From assembly GCF_900110765.1 (NCBI RefSeq), contig NZ_FOEO01000006.1, forward strand, positions 92,374 to 156,373: 64,000 nt of DNA, read 5' to 3'. A model generated the notes under the pieces. The model worked only from the letters and a program-made list of their open reading frames with translations. It made no database searches and was not told the DNA's origin. Shown here one piece after another: positions 56,113 to 64,000 of this stretch (within the stretch, counting starts at the first letter, position 1; each line of letters begins with the position of its first letter). This stretch comes from Pseudomonas sp. NFACC02. Its GTDB lineage: Bacteria; Pseudomonadota; Gammaproteobacteria; Pseudomonadales; Pseudomonadaceae. The translations under genes were made by a program, and so were the position numbers.

Positions 56113-56772
56113 ATGACGTTCAAGGCACCGGACAGCCTCGCTGAGCAGATCGCTCATCACCTCGCCGAGCGGATCATTCGCGGCGAGCTCAAGCCAGGGG
56201 AGCGGATTCAGGAGCAGAAGGTCACTGCTGCACTCAACGTCAGCCGCGGCTCGGTGCGCGAAGCGCTGCTGATCCTCGAACGCCGTCACCTCATCGTGAT
56301 CCTGCCGCGCCGGGGCGCGCAGGTGTCGGTGCTCACCCCGCACAACGTCACCAGCCTCTGCGCATTGATGAGCGAGCTGTACATTCTGCTCGGCCTCGCG
56401 GTGGCGAAAAGCTGGAAGGAAGAACTCGATCTGGCGCCTTTCCTGCAAATTCAGCAACGGTTGATCGCCAGTTGTGAGCGCGAGGACATAAAAAGCTTCG
56501 TCGAGGACAGCTTCAATGTGATGCGCGCGGCGTATCCGTTCGCGAACAATCCGTACCTGGAGGAGACCGTCGAGAACCTGCAGCCGTCCATGAGCCGCTT
56601 CTACTACCTCGCACTGGAACAGCGTCAGGCGGAAATGAGCGAATACCTGACCCTGTTCGGGCAGTTGCTCGAAGCGGTGGTCGCGCGCGATCTGGGGCGC
56701 ATTCGAACCGTGCTGACCCGTTACGCCGAGCGCAGCTGCCAGTCCATCCTGTCTGCTTTGGCGGCCAACTGA
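56113..56772 (+). CDS. GntR/FCD regulator divergent from xdhA
   Basis: 219 residues: N-terminal winged helix (LAEQIAHHLAERIIRGELKP, ALNVSRGSVREALLILERRH) and an FCD-like helical C-terminal domain. Divergent from xdhA with paired TGAC-N6-GTCA sites in between, so control of xanthine dehydrogenase is likely (inference). It ends 3 bp before smc. Confidence 0.92.
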   Translation: MTFKAPDSLAEQIAHHLAERIIRGELKPGERIQEQKVTAALNVSRGSVREALLILERRHLIVILPRRGAQVSVLTPHNVTSLCALMSELYILLGLAVAKSWKEELDLAPFLQIQQRLIASCEREDIKSFVEDSFNVMRAAYPFANNPYLEETVENLQPSMSRFYYLALEQRQAEMSEYLTLFGQLLEAVVARDLGRIRTVLTRYAERSCQSILSALAAN

Positions 56773-56775
56773 TCC

Positions 56776-59700
56776 ATGCGCCTTAAATGCATCAGGCTGG
56801 CGGGGTTCAAATCGTTTGTCGACCCGACGACGGTGAACTTCCCCAGCAACATGGCGGCCGTGGTCGGCCCCAATGGATGCGGCAAATCCAACATCATCGA
56901 CGCGGTGCGCTGGGTCATGGGCGAAAGCTCGGCCAAGAACTTGCGCGGCGAGTCGATGACCGATGTCATCTTCAATGGCTCCACCAGCCGTAAACCGGTC
57001 AGTCAGGCCAGCATCGAGCTGGTGTTCGACAACTCGGACAGCACCCTGGTCGGTGAGTACGCCAGCTATGCGGAGATTTCCATCCGCCGCAAAGTGACCC
57101 GCGACAGCCAGAACAGCTATTACCTGAACGGCACCAAGTGCCGTCGTCGCGACATCACCGACATCTTCCTCGGTACCGGCCTCGGCCCGCGTAGCTATTC
57201 GATCATCGAGCAGGGCATGATCTCCAAGCTGATCGAGGCCAAGCCTGAGGACCTGCGCAACTTCATCGAAGAAGCGGCCGGCATTTCCAAATACAAGGAA
57301 CGCCGTCGCGACACCGAAAACCGTATTCGTCGCACCCACGAGAACCTTGCACGCCTGACCGACCTGCGCGACGAGCTGGGTCGTCAACTGGAGCGGCTGC
57401 AGCGTCAGGCGCAGGCCGCCGAAAAGTACCAGGAATACAAAGCCGAAGAGCGTCAGCTCAAGGCACAGCTGTCGGCGTTGCGTTGGCAGGCCCTGAACGA
57501 ACAGGTCGCTCAACGCGAATCGATCATCGGCACTCAGGAAATCGGTTTCGAATCCCTGGTGGCCGATCAGCGCAGTGCCGATGCGTTGATCGAGCGTCTG
57601 CGTGACGGTCATCATGACCTGTCCGAGCGGTTCAACCTGGTGCAAGGCCGCTTCTATTCGGTGGGCGGTGATATCGCTCGCGTCGAGCAGAGCATTCAGC
57701 ATGGCCAGCAGCGCTTGCGTCAGTTGCAGGACGACCTGCGCGAAGCCGAGCGGGCGCGACAGGAAACCGAATCGCACCTGGGCCATGACCGCACCTTGCT
57801 GGCGACCCTTGGCGAAGAGCTGGAAATGCTCGAGCCGGAACAGGAAATGACCCTGGCTGCCGCCGAGGAATCCGCCGCATCGCTGGAAGAGGCAGAAGCC
57901 TCGATGCACAGCTGGCAGGAAAAGTGGGACGCTTTCAACCTGACCTCCGCCGAGCCTCGGCGTCAGGCCGAAGTTCAACAATCGCGCATCCAGCAACTGG
58001 AAACCAGCATGGAGCGGCTGGCCGAGCGTCAGCGCCGTCTGGGCGAAGAACGCCAGTTGCTGGCCGCTGATCCTGAAGACGCCGCCATTCTTGAACTCAG
58101 CGAAGACCTCGCAGCACGCGAGATGACCTTCGAAGAACTGACGGCTGAAGAAGAACAACTGATCGAACGTCTTGAGCAACTGCGCCTCGAACTGCAACAG
58201 GCCACTCAATCGCAGCAGCAGGCGCAAGGTGATCTGCAACGCCTGAACGGGCGCATTGCCTCGCTGGAAGCTCTGCAACAGGCGGCGCTCGATCCCGGCA
58301 CCGGCACCGCTGAGTGGCTGCGCGATCAGCAGCTCAACGAGCGCCCGCGTCTGGCCGAGGGCCTGCGCGTCGAAGCGGGTTGGGAACTGGCAGTGGAAAC
58401 CGTGCTCGGTGCCGATTTGCACGCGGTCTTGGTGGACGACTTCTCAGGGCTCGATCTCGCCGGTTTCAATCAGGGCGATTTACGCCTGGTGAGTCCGGCA
58501 ACTGACAGCACGCGCGTTCCCGGTAGCCTGCTGGAGAAAGTGGAAACCCATGTCGACCTGACCCATTGGCTGGGGCAGGTCAGGCCGGTCGAAACCCTGG
58601 ACGATGCACTGTCACTGCGTGCGCAACTGGGTGCCGGACAGAGCCTGATCAGCCGTGACGGCTATTGGGTCGGCCGGGATTTTCTGCGGGTTCGTCGTGC
58701 CAGCGAAGCCGAGAGCGGCGTACTGGCGCGGGGGCAGGAGCTGCAGCGCCTGGAGCTTGAGCGTGAAGAGCGCGAAGCGACCCTGGCGGCGCTGGAAGAA
58801 CACCTGCTGGCGCAGCGCGAGCAGCAACGTGTGCAGGAAGGCAATCGCGAACAGTTGCGTCGTCGCCTGCAGGACGAAACCCGTCAGCAAAGCGAACTCA
58901 AGGCGCAACTGTCGGCAGCCAAAGCCAAGGTTGAGCAATTGACCTTGCGCCGCACGCGGCTGGATGAAGAACTCACCGAACTGGGCGAGCAGCGCGCCAT
59001 TGAGCAGGAGAGTCTCGGTGAGTCACGCCTGCACTTGCAGGAAGCCCTCGACAGCATGGCGCTGGACACCGAGCAGCGTGAGTTGCTGCTGGCCCAGCGC
59101 GACAGCCTGCGTGAACGGCTCGACCGGGTGCGTCAGGAGGCACGTCAGCACAAGGACCACGCCAACCAGTTGGCCGTGCGGCTCAGCTCGCTGCGTGCAC
59201 AGCACGACTCCACGCGTCAGGCGCTGGAGCGCCTTGAAATGCAGTCCGAGCGCCTGACCGAAAAGCGCGAGCAGTTGAACCTCAACCTGGAGGAGGGCGA
59301 GGCGCCTCTCGAGGAACTGCGCCTGAAACTCGAAGAGTTACTGGAAAAGCGTATGGTCGTCGACGATGAAATGCGCACCGCGAAAAACGCGCTCGAAGAC
59401 GCCGACCGTGAGCTGCGCGATGCCGAGAAACGTCGGACCCAGGCCGAGCAGCAGTCACAATTGTTGCGCGGACAACTGGAACAGCAGCGTCTTGAATGGC
59501 AGTCACTGACGGTGCGCCGCAAGGCGTTGCAGGAGCAACTGCATGAAGACGGCTACGATCTGAATGGCGTCCTGGCAACGCTGACACCCGAGGCCAGCGA
59601 GAAAGAAGCCGAGGAAGAACTGGGGCGTATCGACGCCCGTATCCAGCGTCTGGGGGCCATCAACCTGGCGGCCATCGACGAGTACCAGCAGCAATCCGAG

Positions 59701-60264
59701 CGCAAGCGCTACCTGGACGCTCAGGACGCCGACCTGGTGGAAGCGCTGGAAACGCTGGAAAACGTCATCCGCAAGATCGACAAAGAAACGCGTAATCGCT
59801 TCAAAGAGACCTTTGATCAGATAAACAGCGGAATTCAGGCACTTTTTCCAAAAGTTTTCGGTGGCGGCAGCGCTTACTTGGAACTGACGGGCGAAGATTT
59901 ACTCGATACAGGGGTGACGATCATGGCGCGCCCCCCGGGCAAGAAGAACAGCACGATCCATTTGCTGTCCGGTGGCGAAAAAGCCCTGACCGCATTGGCG
60001 CTGGTTTTTGCCATTTTCAAACTCAACCCGGCACCGTTCTGCATGCTCGACGAAGTCGATGCGCCGCTGGACGACGCCAACGTGGGCCGCTATGCCCGAC
60101 TGGTCAAGGAGATGTCGCAAACCGTGCAGTTCATCTACATCACCCACAACAAGATCGCCATGGAAATGGCCGATCAACTGATGGGCGTCACCATGCATGA
60201 GCCAGGGTGTTCGCGCCTTGTGGCCGTTGACGTAGAGGAGGCGATGGCGCTGGTGGATGCGTAG
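56776..60264 (+). CDS. smc: SMC chromosome segregation ATPase
   Basis: 1162 residues. N-terminal Walker A GPNGCGKSN (31-39), Q-loop region, long coiled coils (about 170-500 and 680-1000), a hinge near 510-660 (AEWLRDQQLNERPRLAEGL, GYWVGRDFLRVRR), signature HLLSGGEKALTALAL and Walker B FCMLDEVDAPLDDANV. Organises and separates the chromosome with ScpAB, which are not in the window. Confidence 0.97.
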   Translation: MRLKCIRLAGFKSFVDPTTVNFPSNMAAVVGPNGCGKSNIIDAVRWVMGESSAKNLRGESMTDVIFNGSTSRKPVSQASIELVFDNSDSTLVGEYASYAEISIRRKVTRDSQNSYYLNGTKCRRRDITDIFLGTGLGPRSYSIIEQGMISKLIEAKPEDLRNFIEEAAGISKYKERRRDTENRIRRTHENLARLTDLRDELGRQLERLQRQAQAAEKYQEYKAEERQLKAQLSALRWQALNEQVAQRESIIGTQEIGFESLVADQRSADALIERLRDGHHDLSERFNLVQGRFYSVGGDIARVEQSIQHGQQRLRQLQDDLREAERARQETESHLGHDRTLLATLGEELEMLEPEQEMTLAAAEESAASLEEAEASMHSWQEKWDAFNLTSAEPRRQAEVQQSRIQQLETSMERLAERQRRLGEERQLLAADPEDAAILELSEDLAAREMTFEELTAEEEQLIERLEQLRLELQQATQSQQQAQGDLQRLNGRIASLEALQQAALDPGTGTAEWLRDQQLNERPRLAEGLRVEAGWELAVETVLGADLHAVLVDDFSGLDLAGFNQGDLRLVSPATDSTRVPGSLLEKVETHVDLTHWLGQVRPVETLDDALSLRAQLGAGQSLISRDGYWVGRDFLRVRRASEAESGVLARGQELQRLELEREEREATLAALEEHLLAQREQQRVQEGNREQLRRRLQDETRQQSELKAQLSAAKAKVEQLTLRRTRLDEELTELGEQRAIEQESLGESRLHLQEALDSMALDTEQRELLLAQRDSLRERLDRVRQEARQHKDHANQLAVRLSSLRAQHDSTRQALERLEMQSERLTEKREQLNLNLEEGEAPLEELRLKLEELLEKRMVVDDEMRTAKNALEDADRELRDAEKRRTQAEQQSQLLRGQLEQQRLEWQSLTVRRKALQEQLHEDGYDLNGVLATLTPEASEKEAEEELGRIDARIQRLGAINLAAIDEYQQQSERKRYLDAQDADLVEALETLENVIRKIDKETRNRFKETFDQINSGIQALFPKVFGGGSAYLELTGEDLLDTGVTIMARPPGKKNSTIHLLSGGEKALTALALVFAIFKLNPAPFCMLDEVDAPLDDANVGRYARLVKEMSQTVQFIYITHNKIAMEMADQLMGVTMHEPGCSRLVAVDVEEAMALVDA

Positions 60265-60528
60265 CGGACTGCGATGTGGTCGAACAGATTGAAGACGGAA
60301 AAGTGACGCTCTGAGCGCTCGGCACAGGAAGAACGGTCGCAGCGGTACAGATGCTTGCCGCATGCAGATGTAACAGACGGTGTAAAGTTACCTTTGGTCG
60401 TGCTAGCTTAATGTCCACTTTTTCATTTGGCGTGGGTAAAAGGCCATTCAGAACATAGAGTTGGCTCCACGTTTTAAAGGGGTTTACGCCCTTAATTTTC
60501 AGAATTTTCATTAGAGGCACGGGATTAC

Positions 60529-61386
60529 ATGGAAATCGGTCTGCGAGAGTGGCTGATCGTCATCGGCATCATTGTCATTGCCGGTATTCTTTTTGACGGC
60601 TGGCGCCGGATGCGCGGCGGTAAAGGCAAGTTGAAATTCAGGCTGGACCGCAGCTTCTCGAACCTGCCGGACGACGAAGAAGGCTCGTCCGCCGAGGTGT
60701 TGGGCCCTGCACGAGTCCTTGAAACCCATAAAGAACCGCAGCTCGACGAGCACGACCTGCCCGCCATGAGCGCGGCCCGTGAGCGGCCCGAACGTCCCGA
60801 GCGCGAAAGCAAACGCAACAAGCGTAAGGATGAGCCGCAGCAGGGTGACCTGAATCTGGAAGCCGATGGGCCGAGCCTGTTCAGCGCCCGGGATGACGAC
60901 TTTCCGGACGACAAGCCGCCTCAGCGCATCACCGAAGACAAGGATCTGCCCCCGGTCGAAGAGGTGCTGGTCATCAGCGTCATTTCCCGCGACGAAAGCG
61001 GCTTCAAAGGCCCTGCGTTGCTGCAGAACATTCTGGAAAGCGGCCTGCGCTTTGGCGAAATGGACATTTTTCACCGCCACGAGAGCATGGCCGGCAACGG
61101 TGAAGTGCTGTTCTCGATGGCCAACGCGGTCAAACCTGGCGTGTTCGATCTGGACGACATCGATCATTTCAGCACCCGTGCGGTGAGCTTCTTCCTGGGG
61201 CTGCCAGGTCCGCGCCATCCGAAGCAGGCCTTCGATGTGATGGTGGCCGCTGCTCGCAAGCTGGCCCACGAGTTGAACGGTGAATTGAAGGACGATCAGC
61301 GCAGTGTCATGACCGCGCAGACCATCGAGCATTATCGCCAGCGCATCGTCGAATTCGAGCGTCGCGCGTTGACTCAGCGTCGTTGA
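60529..61386 (+). CDS. zipA: ZipA cell division protein
   Basis: 285 residues: N-terminal membrane anchor ([19 protein letters not shown]), basic/charged linker (about 40-145) and the C-terminal FtsZ-binding domain ([30 protein letters not shown] [16 protein letters not shown]). Tethers FtsZ to the membrane. The 264 bp before it have no gene. Confidence 0.95.
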   Translation: MEIGLREWLIVIGIIVIAGILFDGWRRMRGGKGKLKFRLDRSFSNLPDDEEGSSAEVLGPARVLETHKEPQLDEHDLPAMSAARERPERPERESKRNKRKDEPQQGDLNLEADGPSLFSARDDDFPDDKPPQRITEDKDLPPVEEVLVISVISRDESGFKGPALLQNILESGLRFGEMDIFHRHESMAGNGEVLFSMANAVKPGVFDLDDIDHFSTRAVSFFLGLPGPRHPKQAFDVMVAAARKLAHELNGELKDDQRSVMTAQTIEHYRQRIVEFERRALTQRR

Positions 61387-61410
61387 TTGCGAACGACGCA
61401 GCTTCTAATT

Positions 61411-63920
<2,510 letters not shown>

Positions 63921-63936
63921 CACTGCCGGGTGAGAC

Positions 63937-64000
63937 GGTGGGTCAGTCACTGTTGAGGGTGCTGACCCACCGCATTCGCCAGCAAGCCGGCTCCCACGGT
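63937..64000. repeat. REP-associated hairpin after ligA, cut by the window end
   Basis: GGTGGGTCAG (63937) and CTGACCCACC (63962-63971) form a 10-bp stem; the REP sequence CGCCAGCAAGCCGGCTCCCA follows and runs to the edge. Confidence 0.7.

Noticed and set aside
55927..58422. An 831-residue open frame on the minus strand opposite smc and gntR
   Set aside because: It is the reverse reading of two well-identified genes, has a composition typical of antisense frames in high-GC DNA (rich in Leu, Gln, His, Arg), and shows no domain.
60265..60528. A promoter or small RNA before zipA
   Set aside because: The gap has several AT-rich spots but no convincing -35/-10 spacing and no terminator-ended structure.

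Overview
This window is a chromosomal segment of a Pseudomonas species. The evidence is gene order: fliA-cheYZAB-motCD-parC-parP-cheW, then fliK, a complete ccmABCDEFGHI cluster, a purine catabolic island, and smc-zipA-ligA, an arrangement known from Pseudomonas chromosomes. Pseudomonas-type REP palindromes and an Rsm-type small RNA agree. A fluorescens/syringae-type lineage is plausible but cannot be settled from this segment.

Layout. 1-10 kb: the 3' end of fliA and one plus-strand chemotaxis/motor block (cheY, cheZ, cheA, cheB, motC, motD, parC, parP, cheW, a DUF2802 gene). 10.4-12.4 kb: fliK and a small FlhB-like gene on the minus strand. 12.5-20.1 kb: the cytochrome c maturation operon ccmABCDEFGHI followed by a small lipoprotein gene. 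20.5-28.9 kb: sulfate-binding protein, a K+-channel-like ion transporter, a urea transporter, an sCache chemoreceptor, an unlabelled Rsm-family sRNA with three GGA-loop hairpins, a receiver-only response regulator, a RutR-like TetR regulator, a DUF808 membrane protein and two small unknown proteins. 28.9-34.8 kb: two tandem TccC-like RHS genes with identical-length 650-residue cores and unrelated C-terminal tips. 34.9-55.9 kb: purine salvage and catabolism, interrupted by a 1056-residue toxin-like gene and a LysE exporter. 56.1-63.9 kb: a second GntR regulator, smc, zipA and ligA.

How the genes work together. The purine island encodes every step from guanine to glyoxylate and urea: guanine deaminase (guaD), xanthine dehydrogenase (xdhAB with chaperone xdhC), urate hydroxylase (puuD), HIU hydrolase (hiuH), OHCU decarboxylase (uraD), allantoinase (puuE), allantoicase (alc) and ureidoglycolate lyase (allA), with two NCS2 permeases and a Tsx/OmpK-type outer-membrane channel. 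Two operator-like palindromes tie the island together. TTGTATACAA-type sites lie before puuE, hiuH, the AzgA-type permease and its divergent GntR gene, and also before the urea transporter about 19 kb away. TGAC-N6-GTCA sites lie in closely spaced pairs before the same permease and between xdhA and the second GntR gene.

The least explained items are the two RHS tips, the large toxin-like gene inside the purine island, the Rsm sRNA, and places where repeats have altered genes (the 5' end of ccmH and the 3' end of xdhB). No tRNA, rRNA, CRISPR array, transposase or integrase was seen.
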